Below, one piece after another: positions 1-9,151 of a stretch of 64,000 nucleotides of DNA. The notes beneath the pieces are model-generated. The model was given only the letters and a program-made list of their open reading frames with translations. It made no database searches and was not told the origin of the DNA. Numbering within the stretch: the stretch's first letter is position 1; every line of letters begins with the position of its first letter. The position numbers were made by a program, and so were the translations under genes. Source of the DNA: Pelagibacteraceae bacterium AG-337-G06 (GTDB taxonomy: Bacteria > Pseudomonadota > Alphaproteobacteria > Pelagibacterales > AG-422-B15). The stretch spans positions 1-64,000 of the forward strand of contig QBZX01000003.1 in assembly GCA_003282175.1 (NCBI GenBank), read 5' to 3'.

Positions 1-475
1 CCGCTTCTACAACATTCTTATCTTTGTCATGTCTAACATATGACCACCTTGGATGAACTGAATTTATAGTTATGCATGCAGCGTCTAGTGAACTCTTTTT
101 AAACTGATTTATTTCTTTTTTAACGCCGTTATCAAATAATTGATCTGCGTTGGCAATAAACAGAGGTTCATCTTTAGAAATATAACTTATTGCTAATAAA
201 ACACTACATAATGCTCCTTTAGTTTCTCTTTTAACCCTTACTATATCAGGCTTAATGGGACATAATAATTCAATTGTGTTGTCTAGATGAAAATTATTGC
301 AGTCTTCTTCCATTATTATGAATATAATATTTTTAAAATCATTGTTTGAAGTTAGATTTTCTATTACGTGATGAATCATTGTTTTGCCAGAAATTTCAAC
401 TAATGGTTTTGGAAATTTGTAATTTTTATTTTGGAAATACTCTGATTTCGATGCAAGGGGAATAAGTAGTATCAT
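1..475 (-). CDS. Sugar nucleotidyltransferase, 5' part (runs off the left edge)
   Basis: About 158 codons are visible from an ATG at 475; the rest lies outside the window, so this is an edge truncation and not a broken gene. The protein opens with a hydrophobic strand and then KFPKPLVEISGKTMI, the pattern of NTP_transferase (GT-A fold) pyrophosphorylases, and has FIANADQLF at the usual metal/sugar-site position. Family knowledge: such enzymes join a nucleoside monophosphate to a sugar or polyol phosphate. The start overlaps the stop of the upstream HAD phosphatase gene (ATGA), so the two are translationally coupled in the leftward cassette. The substrate cannot be read from the sequence; a plain GT-A glycosyltransferase is the main alternative. 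Confidence 0.72.
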   Translation of the reverse strand, partial: MILLIPLASKSEYFQNKNYKFPKPLVEISGKTMIHHVIENLTSNNDFKNIIFIIMEEDCNNFHLDNTIELLCPIKPDIVRVKRETKGALCSVLLAISYISKDEPLFIANADQLFDNGVKKEINQFKKSSLDAACITINSVHPRWSYVRHDKDKNVVEA

Positions 476-1107
476 TTTTGAGTATCCTCAATTTGCTTAA
501 TTTGGTCCATTATATTGTGATAATTGACTTCACTGAATTTTTCAATAACCATTACATGTGCACCTGATGCCAACGCAGATTTGATTCCATTTTCATTATC
601 TTCAAGTACTAAACACTCTCTGGGATTAAGATTTAATCTTTTAATTGCACTTTCGTACATCTCAGGATTTGGCTTAGGAAATTTGACATCCTCATTAGAT
701 AGATAAAATTCAAAAAATTTTGTTATCTTTGATTTATCAAATAATATCTCAATGGTTTTTTTCACAGAATTTGAGCATGCAGCTAATCTATATCCATTTT
801 CTTTGAGTAGATTAAGCGCGTACAATTGATTAAAGCTTGGCTTACATTTTACGAAAGCAGTTTTAATTGTTAAATCTTGTTTAATTTCGTTAATAAAATT
901 GTGCAATTCCTTAGGAAGTCCTCTTTCCTGTGAAAGCATCTCAAGCTTTTTTTTTGTAGGTAAGCCATCATAGTTTACTAAATGGTCCTTTCTGCTGATT
1001 TCAAAACCAAATAAAATAAGTGCTTGATTAAGGGCCTCATAGTGCCAATCTTTAGCGTCAATGAGTACGCCATCCATATCAAAAATAACTGCTTTAATTT
1101 TATTCAT
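472..1107 (-). CDS. HAD-superfamily phosphatase, beta-phosphoglucomutase-like
   Basis: A 211-residue haloacid dehalogenase fold protein. Motif I is FDMDGVLID (nucleophile D10, acid/base D12), the cap follows, a lysine lies in the KFPKPNPEMY segment, and motif IV is VLEDNENGI. It most resembles small sugar-phosphate phosphatases or phosphomutases of the beta-PGM type. I chose the ATG at 1107 because it overlaps the upstream stop by 8 bp; an in-frame start at 1128 would add seven residues inside the previous gene and has no ribosome site. It sits between the GDPD-like gene and the nucleotidyltransferase, which suggests (inference) that it processes a phosphorylated precursor before nucleotide activation. 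Confidence 0.85.
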   Translation of the reverse strand: MNKIKAVIFDMDGVLIDAKDWHYEALNQALILFGFEISRKDHLVNYDGLPTKKKLEMLSQERGLPKELHNFINEIKQDLTIKTAFVKCKPSFNQLYALNLLKENGYRLAACSNSVKKTIEILFDKSKITKFFEFYLSNEDVKFPKPNPEMYESAIKRLNLNPRECLVLEDNENGIKSALASGAHVMVIEKFSEVNYHNIMDQIKQIEDTQK

Positions 1108-1732
1108 CAAAAAAATTTTTTGCTTCAAGTGGTAAATCTGTACAAATATAAACTTGATTGTTAATGTGAAAATTACTTTCTTTCAATAACTTCCAAACAT
1201 TTTTATGATCTCTTTTGTGTATTTCTGGTGAAATAATACACAATTTTTTTCCTCTATTAAGAAAATCTTTTATATCACTTTCATTGAACCAATCACTATT
1301 AAATGAGTCTAACCAAATTCCATCAACACTTTTAAATAAAACATTGTAGTTTTCATATTCACTTATTCTTAGAAATGTTGAAATATTTTTTTTTATATAT
1401 CCAAGACTGTCAGGTATTGACATATCAAAAACAAAATAATTTTTAATCACTTCCTTATTTAAAATATTATCTATAAGATCATGAAGTCCATCAGATTTAA
1501 TATTCACTGCAATTGTTTTCTCAGCGGAAAATTTTTTATATATTCTAAGAAATTCTAAAAATTTCATTGAATTTTCAGATGGTATATCATGTGAAACTAC
1601 TAGTTCACCTCCGTAATCTCTAATATCAGTTTCAATTCCAAAATTATTCTCTAGAGCTCTAAGAAATGAGTCTTCTGTATTTTGGTTGTCTGTATTTTTC
1701 CACATACCTCTATGAGCTAAGATATTAATCAT
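1100..1732 (-). CDS. Glycerophosphodiester phosphodiesterase-like protein
   Basis: 210 residues with the core of the GDPD/PLC TIM-barrel family: AHRG (H7, R8), then ETDIR (E34, D36) and VSHD (H48, D49), matching the catalytic histidines and metal-binding acids of glycerophosphodiesterases. It lacks a signal peptide, so it is cytoplasmic, and is shorter than typical GlpQ/UgpQ (about 250 residues). The gene overlaps its upstream ABC transporter gene by 4 bp and the downstream HAD gene by 8 bp. In this polysaccharide setting a role in making or trimming a phospho-polyol or phospho-sugar substituent is more plausible than phospholipid scavenging, but that is inference. Confidence 0.72.
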   Translation of the reverse strand: MINILAHRGMWKNTDNQNTEDSFLRALENNFGIETDIRDYGGELVVSHDIPSENSMKFLEFLRIYKKFSAEKTIAVNIKSDGLHDLIDNILNKEVIKNYFVFDMSIPDSLGYIKKNISTFLRISEYENYNVLFKSVDGIWLDSFNSDWFNESDIKDFLNRGKKLCIISPEIHKRDHKNVWKLLKESNFHINNQVYICTDLPLEAKNFFDE

Positions 1733-3483
1733 CTTACAGTCTCTACTTTTTTCAATAATTCTTTATATGTATAAATTCCTTTTATTCTACCTTTTTCAAT
1801 CTCATATATTTTATCACAAATACTTAGAGAGGATATGCGATGTGCTACCATTATTATCGTTAAATTTGGGTCATAATTTTTTAAATTCTCAACTATTCTT
1901 TTTTCAGTTTCATTGTCTAAAGCACTTGTCGCTTCATCCATTACAAGTAGGTCATTTAACTTATATATTGCTCTTGCTATTCCGATCCTTTGCCGTTGTC
2001 CCCCTGACAGTTTTACCCCATGTTCACCTATTATTGTTTGATATTTATTATCTAAAGTTCCAATATGATTATCAATTTCGGAAATTTTTGAAGCTTCAAT
2101 CACATCTTTGTGAGATATACTTTCAATATTTTTTATTCCAATATTCTCCAATATTGAACTATCAGACAAAAAAATATTTTGTGGAACATGAGATACTCTC
2201 TTAAACCACTGATGTTGATTTGCTTCAGAAATTGTCTCTCCATCTATTTTCATTTCGCCACTTATTGGCTCTAAAAGACCTATAATAATATCAACTAAAG
2301 TAGTCTTGCCACTTCCTGTGGGGCCAATTATGCCAATATTTTCTCCCTTGGTGATTTCAAGATTAATATCTTGAAGACACATTTGATTAGCGCCAGGGTA
2401 TGCGAAATTAATATCATTTAATTTTATCTTTGATTTAAGAGATAATTCTTTTGTATTAATGTTATTTTTATTTCTGGTTGTTTCATGCAATTTCAGAGTT
2501 TCAACTACATTGACTAGCGTAGCATTTGCACCTGATACTAAAACATAGGACTGATAAATATTCTGAATAACTGGCAAAAGTCTCTGAGCTGCTAGTGCTA
2601 ATATTGCAATAACACCTATCATTTCTACAGTTGATGAGGACTGTTGATTTAAATATATTGCAATAATAATTATAAAAACGATTCCAAGGCCTTCTATAAG
2701 ATATCTAGGGGCTACACCAAATAGTAAATTTACCGCTTCTGCATTTCTTAATTTTGTTTCTCTTCTAAAAAAAGATGACGAATATAATCTTCCAGTATCA
2801 TTAATAATTGTATCTCTCATGCCGCCAAAGCTTTCTTGCATTAGCCTATAAATCTTACTATTTTCTTTCTTTATTACTTCACTATTTATCAATAGTCTTT
2901 TTTTACTCAATGTAGAGATTAAATAATATGTAAAAAGGAAAAATGATCCAGTTATTAATGTAAGTTTCCAATCTATAACAAATAGTACAACTATTATGAA
3001 TAAGCAGATTAAAAGGCTTGAAGTAATCATAAACATTGGATGAATTAAGTGGAAAATTAATCGTTGATTTTGAATAGTTAATCTTTCTGTAAGATCACTA
3101 CTATTATTTTGTATGAAATATTTATAAGGTTGGTTTATTATATTTCTGTACATTTGGTTACTAAGTTGAACACCAATATCGAAAGATATTCTGCTCAGTT
3201 TCCATAGTAACAAAATCCTTGAAAACATAGATATAATTACAATTATTATAAAAGATATTACTAATAAGAATGAAATTTTTGATATGCTATAGTTCTTTAA
3301 GAAAGAAAATATTTCATAATCAAAAATCTTTTCTGGAGATACAAGTACTAATATAAATGGCATTACTGCGCCAATACTTATTACTTCAAGAATAGCACAT
3401 GTAAACATCAAAAAAATTAGGTAAAAAATTGAAAAATAAAATTTTTTCTCTATGTAGCTAAATAGTAAAATAAGCTTATACAT
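1729..3483 (-). CDS. ABC transporter, fused membrane/ATPase half-transporter (PglK/MsbA-like flippase)
   Basis: 584 residues: an N-terminal six-helix ABC exporter domain (about 1-320) and a C-terminal ATPase. Walker A GPTGSGKTT is at 387-395, the signature LSGGQRQR at about 492-499, Walker B LLVMDEATSALD follows, and the H-loop is MVAHR. The fused half-transporter layout and size match MsbA and the PglK/WlaB lipid-linked oligosaccharide flippases; it would act as a homodimer in the inner membrane. Being embedded between sugar-modifying genes (22 bp after the PIG-L gene, 4 bp overlap with the GDPD-like gene) favours flipping of a lipid-linked glycan over drug export. The exact cargo is not determinable. 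Confidence 0.88.
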   Translation of the reverse strand: MYKLILLFSYIEKKFYFSIFYLIFLMFTCAILEVISIGAVMPFILVLVSPEKIFDYEIFSFLKNYSISKISFLLVISFIIIVIISMFSRILLLWKLSRISFDIGVQLSNQMYRNIINQPYKYFIQNNSSDLTERLTIQNQRLIFHLIHPMFMITSSLLICLFIIVVLFVIDWKLTLITGSFFLFTYYLISTLSKKRLLINSEVIKKENSKIYRLMQESFGGMRDTIINDTGRLYSSSFFRRETKLRNAEAVNLLFGVAPRYLIEGLGIVFIIIIAIYLNQQSSSTVEMIGVIAILALAAQRLLPVIQNIYQSYVLVSGANATLVNVVETLKLHETTRNKNNINTKELSLKSKIKLNDINFAYPGANQMCLQDINLEITKGENIGIIGPTGSGKTTLVDIIIGLLEPISGEMKIDGETISEANQHQWFKRVSHVPQNIFLSDSSILENIGIKNIESISHKDVIEASKISEIDNHIGTLDNKYQTIIGEHGVKLSGGQRQRIGIARAIYKLNDLLVMDEATSALDNETEKRIVENLKNYDPNLTIIMVAHRISSLSICDKIYEIEKGRIKGIYTYKELLKKVETVR

Positions 3484-3505
3484 TAGTATATCTAACTTCT
3501 ATCTC

Positions 3506-4186
3506 CTATTTTAGAATTCTTTTAACTGAGAATGCTTCCGCATATTTAAATCCTGAGTTCATTCCCCTGTAATTGCCTAGGACTCTTATACCCTCTAGAG
3601 ACCGTGGGTGAGGAAATGGCTTCAGTTCATCCTTATACATCTTTAAAGCTTCAAGTTTTTGTTTGAAGTATTTAGAAATATCTACAAAAAAGTTTGGATT
3701 AAAAGAATTTTGACTTTCGGACAGCCCCCACTCAGTTGATGAAAGAACTTCATAGCAATATATTTCTTTAATAGACTTGCCAGGTAATGGCCTACATGCG
3801 GTTATAACTGCCCTATGAACAATTTGATGATCAATATTTAAATCTTGAGCACAATGGGTATAAATTATTTCTGGACTTACCTTTTTTATAATTTTTTCAA
3901 TTGATTTTATAATTAATAGTAAAGGAACTTCATCAAGCTTGTTGTCTGGATAGTCCAAAAAATATGTTTCTATTGCACCAATTATTGCTCCTGATTTCTT
4001 AGCGCATTGTTTTCGTTTATTTATTAGTTTTTTAACCTGACTCTTTTTGATATCTCTAGAACTTTCACCATCAGAAACAAATAATTGATAGACTTTATCT
4101 CCATTTGCAGAATGTTTTATTAATGTGCCACCACAACCTAATATTTCATCATCAGGATGAGCTGATATGACAAGGACATTACTCAT
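3506..4186 (-). CDS. PIG-L/LmbE-family N-deacetylase
   Basis: 226 residues with the zinc motif AHPDDE at residues 9-14 and a downstream DLNIDHQIVHRAV segment supplying the further metal histidine. This family removes N-acetyl groups from N-acetyl-amino sugars (PIG-L, MshB, BshB) or sugar-linked antibiotics. No signal peptide is seen, so it works in the cytoplasm on a nucleotide- or lipid-linked sugar. It is the first gene of the leftward cassette reaching the window edge, with a 198-bp divergent intergenic region upstream that must hold the promoters for it and for the histidine phosphatase. The native substrate is unknown. Confidence 0.85.
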   Translation of the reverse strand: MSNVLVISAHPDDEILGCGGTLIKHSANGDKVYQLFVSDGESSRDIKKSQVKKLINKRKQCAKKSGAIIGAIETYFLDYPDNKLDEVPLLLIIKSIEKIIKKVSPEIIYTHCAQDLNIDHQIVHRAVITACRPLPGKSIKEIYCYEVLSSTEWGLSESQNSFNPNFFVDISKYFKQKLEALKMYKDELKPFPHPRSLEGIRVLGNYRGMNSGFKYAEAFSVKRILK

Positions 4187-4384
4187 AATTTCTCAATTAA
4201 TACGTAAGAATTCATAAAAGTTCTAGGAGAATTTTGTTTAATTTTTGTCATTTGACTATCTTTTTATAATTTATAAGTGATGAAATTTAGCCTATTTAGC
4301 TGATTAATCTATAATAGAAAATTTCCCAATTTGACTAATATTATTAAGTATGTATAAAACATACCAAATATTTTATTAATAATA
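4187..4384. promoter_or_regulatory. Divergent intergenic region between the PIG-L and histidine phosphatase genes
   Basis: 198 bp of AT-rich sequence without coding potential. It must carry promoters for the leftward cassette and the rightward group. Several TATAAT-like hexamers occur, but base composition makes single choices unreliable. Confidence 0.5.
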
Positions 4385-5152
4385 ATGAATAATTATTTAA
4401 GATACTCCCTTTACATCTGTATATTTGGCGTTTTTGGGATTCTTCTATTTTCTGCATTAGTCAACTTATACATAAATAAAGATAGGATAATTTATACACT
4501 AAAAGGTACGACTGCAGAGGGAAGAGAGAGAGGATCAAGCTATACAGCTGATTCAGAACAAGTCGAGCTGGCAAAAAAAATCGTTAATGGTGGATATATT
4601 CTTTATTTTAGACATGCACATAGAGAAAAATGGATTGATGTAGCAATGTATGATGCTATGGAAGCAACTAATTTATTAAAAGCTGAAGATTTATACTTCA
4701 AGGACGCTGTATGTTTAAGCTCTATGGGCATAATTCAAGCACAAATGATGGGAGAATTCATAAAAGACATTGGTTTGCCAATTGGCAAAATTATTACTAG
4801 CCCGAGTTGCAGATCAAGGCAAACATCTGAAATAGCATTTGGAGACCTCGGTGATTTAAAGCAATTACTTCTCCATCCAGGACCGTATAACGAGAACTTA
4901 GATGAATTTGCGCAGTCAATAAAAAATGAAATCCTTTCTTTGAAATTTGAAAATAACACAAATGCTATAATTTCAGCACACAATGGAGTTATAAAAGCAA
5001 ATGTCTTTGATGAGATAGAAAAAGATTTTGAGTTTGATCTTGAAGAAGGTGGTTTCTACGTTATAAAAAATGATAACGGAAGATTGATCTTAGTTGATAA
5101 ATTCCACAATTTTCAATTTTTTCAACAAGTTTTTTATCCTCGTCCAAACTAA
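4385..5152 (+). CDS. Membrane-anchored histidine phosphatase, Ais-like
   Basis: 255 residues. Residues 7-30 form one transmembrane segment after an R6-containing tip, predicting a type II anchor with the enzyme in the periplasm. The catalytic core is of the histidine phosphatase superfamily: YFRHAHRE (R76, phosphoacceptor H77), CLSSMGIIQAQMMGEFI, SPSCRSRQTSEIAF, and the second histidine in ISAHNG. The RHA form and the layout resemble Ais/PmrG, the lipopolysaccharide core heptose phosphatase, rather than the RHG of phosphoglycerate mutase. That fits a role in removing phosphate from a surface glycan, which is inferred. It heads a rightward group with the fusion gene 51 bp downstream. Confidence 0.75.
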   Translation: MNNYLRYSLYICIFGVFGILLFSALVNLYINKDRIIYTLKGTTAEGRERGSSYTADSEQVELAKKIVNGGYILYFRHAHREKWIDVAMYDAMEATNLLKAEDLYFKDAVCLSSMGIIQAQMMGEFIKDIGLPIGKIITSPSCRSRQTSEIAFGDLGDLKQLLLHPGPYNENLDEFAQSIKNEILSLKFENNTNAIISAHNGVIKANVFDEIEKDFEFDLEEGGFYVIKNDNGRLILVDKFHNFQFFQQVFYPRPN

Positions 5153-5203
5153 TAAACACAATTAATTATTTTACATAAAACTTTCTTCTAATATAAAGAG
5201 AAT

Positions 5204-7231
5204 ATGAAAACTATAGCTATTGTTCAAGCAAGAATGGAATCCGTTAGACTTCCAGGAAAAGTAATGATGGAAATAAACGGTATCCCTCTAATTAATATAT
5301 TGCTTGAAAGACTATCCCAAGCAAAATTAGTAGACAAAATAGTTGTTGCAATACCTGATAGCGAAGAAAACGACATCTTATCTAATTACCTAAAATCACT
5401 TGGACATGTTGTTGAGCGTGGGAGTAAAAATAATGTTCTTGAACGATATTATTTTGTTTCAAAAAAATATAAATCTGATCTCATAGTAAGAATAACAGGA
5501 GACTGTCCGTTAGTTGATCCACATATTGTTGACCATTGCATCGAAAAACTAAAAAGTGGTGACTCCGACTATCAAACTAATACTCTTCCTCCAACATATC
5601 CTGATGGATTAGATGTTGAAGTGTTTAGCTATAATTCTTTGAAAACTTGTTATCAAAAAGCACATAAGATTGAAGATTTAGAGCATGTCACAAAATTTAT
5701 TCGTGACTCTAAGGAATTTAAAAAAGAGAATTTTACTAACCCAGAAGATTTATCTAATCTACGGTGGACAGTAGATGAAAAAGAAGATTTTGATTTCATA
5801 AAAAAGATTTTTGAATACTTTAAACCTAACATACTATTTTCTTGGGAAGAAGTTTTAAAACTTATTAGAGAAAATCCAAAAAATTTTCAACAAAATCAGC
5901 ATTTCTCCAGAAATGAGGGATCAAATCTTTCCAAAGGTCAAAAGATATGGAAACGTGCTAATAGAGTAATTCATTCAGGTAACATGCTATTGTCAAAAAA
6001 TCCAGATATGTTCTTGCCAAATAAATGGCCAGCGTATTTTCATAAATCGAAAGGTTGTCATGTGTGGGATTTGGAAGGTAATAAGTTTATTGATATGTCA
6101 GTAATGGGAGTAGGTACAAATATTTTGGGGTACGGAAACGAAGAAGTAGACCAAGCAGTCAGAGAAACAATAAATCTTGGAAATATGTCTACATTAAATT
6201 GTGAAGAAGAAGTATACCTCGCTGAAAAAATCGTTTCAATGCATCCATGGTCTAACAAATTAAAATTTGCTCGGTCAGGAGGAGAAGCTAATGCAATTGC
6301 GGTCAGGATTGCAAGAAGTTTTGCAAAAAATCAAAATATTGCCGTTTGTGGGTATCATGGTTGGCATGATTGGTATCTATCAGCAAATATTTCAGACAGC
6401 AGCAACCTTGATAATCATCTACTACCTGGGCTAAGCACAGTTGGCGTACCGCATCAACTTAAAGACTCCGTTTTTACATTCAATTATAATGACTTTGATT
6501 ACTTAGAAAAAATTATTGTTGAAAAAAATATAGGTATTATAAAAATGGAGGTTATGCGTAATGCAATGCCTAAAAATAATTTTTTAAAAAAAATAAGGGA
6601 AATATCAAATCAGTACGAAATAGTTTTAATTTTTGATGAGTGTACGTCAGGATTCAGAGAAACTTTTGGCGGATTGCACAAAAAATTTGAAATTGAACCA
6701 GACATTGCAACCTTTGGAAAGGCACTGGGAAATGGTTATGCAATTACAGCTGTATTATCAAATGAAAAAATTATGAATGCCGCAGAAGATAGTTTTATGA
6801 GTAGTACTTTTTGGACTGAGAGAATTGGCCCTACGGCTGCATTAAAGACACTTGAAATTATGGAAAGGCTATCCTCGTGGAATATAATTACAGACCTGGG
6901 TAATTATTTGAAATCAAAAATAATAAAAATAGCAAAAAAAAATGACCTTGATGTAAACACTTTTGGCTTACCTGCATTAACCGGTTTTAGTTTTAATAGT
7001 AAAGATAACGTTAAATATAAAACATTTATATCTCAAGAAATGTTAAAAAATGGTTTTCTTGGGGCTAATTGTACTTATTTATGCATTAATCATTCAAAGG
7101 AAATAATAGACGAATATATTGAAGTTTTAGATACCATTTTTTCAAAAATTAGTGATTGTGAAAGAGGTGCTGAAATAGACAAATTACTCCATGCGCCTCC
7201 AAGCAAAGTTGGATTTGGAAGACTTAATTGA
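5204..7231 (+). CDS. Fusion: PseF/SpsF-like cytidylyltransferase + class III aminotransferase
   Basis: 675 residues in two enzyme domains. Residues 1 to about 245 are a CMP-sugar synthetase-type cytidylyltransferase: QARMESVRLPGK at the start and RITGDCPLVDP for the metal site. Residues about 260-675 are a class III PLP aminotransferase of the glutamate-1-semialdehyde mutase type: SGGEAN phosphate site, GYHGWHDWY, IFDECTSGFR, and the PLP lysine K506 in TFGKALGNG. The linker near 235-255 is polar. The N domain is the only PseF candidate for the nonulosonate pathway in this window; the C domain would install or move an amino group on a sugar or small acid. The next gene, pseG, starts within its stop (TTGA). 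Confidence 0.85.
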   Translation: MKTIAIVQARMESVRLPGKVMMEINGIPLINILLERLSQAKLVDKIVVAIPDSEENDILSNYLKSLGHVVERGSKNNVLERYYFVSKKYKSDLIVRITGDCPLVDPHIVDHCIEKLKSGDSDYQTNTLPPTYPDGLDVEVFSYNSLKTCYQKAHKIEDLEHVTKFIRDSKEFKKENFTNPEDLSNLRWTVDEKEDFDFIKKIFEYFKPNILFSWEEVLKLIRENPKNFQQNQHFSRNEGSNLSKGQKIWKRANRVIHSGNMLLSKNPDMFLPNKWPAYFHKSKGCHVWDLEGNKFIDMSVMGVGTNILGYGNEEVDQAVRETINLGNMSTLNCEEEVYLAEKIVSMHPWSNKLKFARSGGEANAIAVRIARSFAKNQNIAVCGYHGWHDWYLSANISDSSNLDNHLLPGLSTVGVPHQLKDSVFTFNYNDFDYLEKIIVEKNIGIIKMEVMRNAMPKNNFLKKIREISNQYEIVLIFDECTSGFRETFGGLHKKFEIEPDIATFGKALGNGYAITAVLSNEKIMNAAEDSFMSSTFWTERIGPTAALKTLEIMERLSSWNIITDLGNYLKSKIIKIAKKNDLDVNTFGLPALTGFSFNSKDNVKYKTFISQEMLKNGFLGANCTYLCINHSKEIIDEYIEVLDTIFSKISDCERGAEIDKLLHAPPSKVGFGRLN

Positions 7232-8325
7232 AAAATTATAATGTGTGTTTTAGGGTTGATGCTTCTTCTTTCATAGGAATGGGCCATTTGATGCGCTGCT
7301 TGTCACTTGCAGATTATCTAAAACAAAATGGTTATAAATGTCACTTTCTAGTAAGGAATTTTAATACTCAAATATTGAATGTAGTTAAACGATCTCGACA
7401 TTCGTTACATTTACTTCCAAAAAAAAAGATGGTGCATATCAATATTAATAAATCAAAATTTATATACTCTGATTGGCTTCAAGTTACACAACAAGTTGAT
7501 TTTATGGAAAGTTATAAATTTATCAAAAAAATTAGCCCTGGTCTCGTAGTTGTTGATCATTATGGTATCGATAAAACCTGGCATTTACTTGCAAAACAAA
7601 GAGGTCTTAAACTATTTGTATTAGATGATCTTGCAGATAGGCAACATTATTGTGACATATTACTTGATACAACTCCAGGAAGAAAAAAAAATGATTATTT
7701 AGGCAAAGTAAATAGAAAAGCTATTCTTCTTTTGGGAAATAAGTATTGTATTATTAGAGATGAATTTCTTAAACTGCGAAAATTATCATTGCGTAGAGAT
7801 AGAACAAGACTAGGTAAATTGATGGTAAGTATGGGTGGTATGGATGCAGATAATAATATACTTAAAATTATAGAAAAATTAAGAACTTTAGATTTAGATA
7901 TCAAAATAACTTTCATAATGGGCAATGAAACAAAAGATTACAAAAAAATAATTGCTCTTTCAAAACAATTAAATGTAAAAAATATTGTGTTGCCTTACTC
8001 TACTTCAATATCAAAGTTAATGCTAGAAAGTGACCTTGCAATTGGAACGCCCTCTGTAACGGCTTTAGAAAGATGTTGCATGGGATTGCCAAGTATAAAT
8101 ATTACTACCTCAAGGAATCAAAAAACTATTGCCAGCAACCTTGAAGATATTGGCGCAGCTATAGATTTAGGGAGAATTGAAAAATTAAGCAGTAAAAAAA
8201 TAGTTAAGACTATAAACAATATTTATTTAAATAAAAAAGTTCTAAAATCAATGAGTGTAAAGTCATCAAAAGTCTGTGACGGATTAGGAAAGGATAGGAT
8301 CATAGAAAAAATTAATGACCTTTAA
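7228..8325 (+). CDS. pseG: PseG-like UDP-sugar hydrolase
   Basis: 365 residues of GT-B fold with the diagnostic N-terminal motif GMGHLMRCLSLA, whose histidine is catalytic in Campylobacter PseG. A later segment MVSMGGMDADNNILKI and the GTPSVTALERC nucleotide-binding region also fit. The enzyme removes UDP from UDP-2,4-diacetamido-2,4,6-trideoxy-L-altrose to give the free sugar used by PseI. The start is TTG, overlapping the fusion gene's stop by 4 bp, which suggests coupled, probably reduced, translation. It ends 4 bp from the convergent WavE gene. SpsG-type proteins with different substrates are an alternative, but the complete Pse set nearby supports PseG. Confidence 0.82.
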   Translation: MKNYNVCFRVDASSFIGMGHLMRCLSLADYLKQNGYKCHFLVRNFNTQILNVVKRSRHSLHLLPKKKMVHININKSKFIYSDWLQVTQQVDFMESYKFIKKISPGLVVVDHYGIDKTWHLLAKQRGLKLFVLDDLADRQHYCDILLDTTPGRKKNDYLGKVNRKAILLLGNKYCIIRDEFLKLRKLSLRRDRTRLGKLMVSMGGMDADNNILKIIEKLRTLDLDIKITFIMGNETKDYKKIIALSKQLNVKNIVLPYSTSISKLMLESDLAIGTPSVTALERCCMGLPSINITTSRNQKTIASNLEDIGAAIDLGRIEKLSSKKIVKTINNIYLNKKVLKSMSVKSSKVCDGLGKDRIIEKINDL

Positions 8326-8329
8326 ATTA

Positions 8330-9151
8330 TTATCTAGTCTTCAGTTTATTATAGATGAAATATATTAACCTATAAATTTTTGAGTATCTATACTTTGCAT
8401 TTAATTTACCTTTTATTCCAAAAACATAGTCATCGATGCGTCTTGGTAAATCACAATTTACATCTAATTTTAAAATAATCTTATTCAAATCAATTAAATA
8501 TTTTGAATTATTTCCTAATATTTCATCATAAGAAATATCATACTGTTTACTAAATATCTTTTTTATATAGCTCATGTACATAACTTCTTCAGGCGTTAAA
8601 AAAGAATCTGAAACAGAAGGAAGTTTGCTTGGAAATATAGTGGTGTTTTCAATATTAATATAATCACATGTATTTCTACAACTTAAGAGTAATTCTATCT
8701 CGTCTCTATGACCATAAATAATCATATCTCCATTCATGAAATTTAAATTATGATAGTAAGGAAATACAAAAATTGGTCGTATCTTTGCATTGTAGTGAAA
8801 ATAACTGAACTTTTTAATCGTTTGAATATTTGGAATCTTTATCTTATTTAATTTTACATCTGATCTGATTTTTAAGATATATTCTCCTTTAGATGCTTCA
8901 ATGCCTGTTTGAGCGCTAAAAACGTGTCTCAAATAGTTTCGAGAAAAGAACCCATAATCTTCGAATATACCGGGCTCATCATATTTGATAGTTTTATACC
9001 TCTCATTTATGCTTAGTTTTTCATAGTTAATGTCATTTTTTGCTGAGGAAAATATTAATTCACTTTTATCGAATATTGAAGCTACGCTATCTAATGTTGC
9101 CTGAGTTTCATCTCTTATCTGACCATGAACAACAATGCTAAGACTATTCAT
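8330..9151 (-). CDS. WavE-family lipopolysaccharide synthesis protein
   Basis: 273 residues. The N-terminus (LSIVVHGQIRDETQATLDSV) and the GEYILKIRSDVK segment match the WavE family (named for Vibrio cholerae core oligosaccharide synthesis), which has a GT-A-like glycosyltransferase layout. It has no signal or clear transmembrane helix; the C-terminal part is basic and aromatic, suitable for membrane association. It is the last gene of the long leftward operon starting at pseB, overlapping the preceding gene by 8 bp. It probably adds a sugar to the surface glycan; donor and acceptor are unknown. Confidence 0.72.
   Translation of the reverse strand: MNSLSIVVHGQIRDETQATLDSVASIFDKSELIFSSAKNDINYEKLSINERYKTIKYDEPGIFEDYGFFSRNYLRHVFSAQTGIEASKGEYILKIRSDVKLNKIKIPNIQTIKKFSYFHYNAKIRPIFVFPYYHNLNFMNGDMIIYGHRDEIELLLSCRNTCDYINIENTTIFPSKLPSVSDSFLTPEEVMYMSYIKKIFSKQYDISYDEILGNNSKYLIDLNKIILKLDVNCDLPRRIDDYVFGIKGKLNAKYRYSKIYRLIYFIYNKLKTR

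Noticed and set aside
6058-6258. Antisense frames within coding genes, such as 6058-6258 and 18572-18775
   Set aside because: They mirror well-conserved genes on the other strand and show no independent motifs or ribosome sites.
5204-7231. The fusion gene as an assembly or sequencing error joining two genes
   Set aside because: The reading frame is continuous with a natural polar linker and no leftover start, stop or ribosome site at the junction; kept as a real fusion, though read support was not available.
8330-8345. Terminator between the convergent pseG and WavE genes
   Set aside because: No stem-loop with a U-tract could be found in the 4-bp gap or nearby coding ends.
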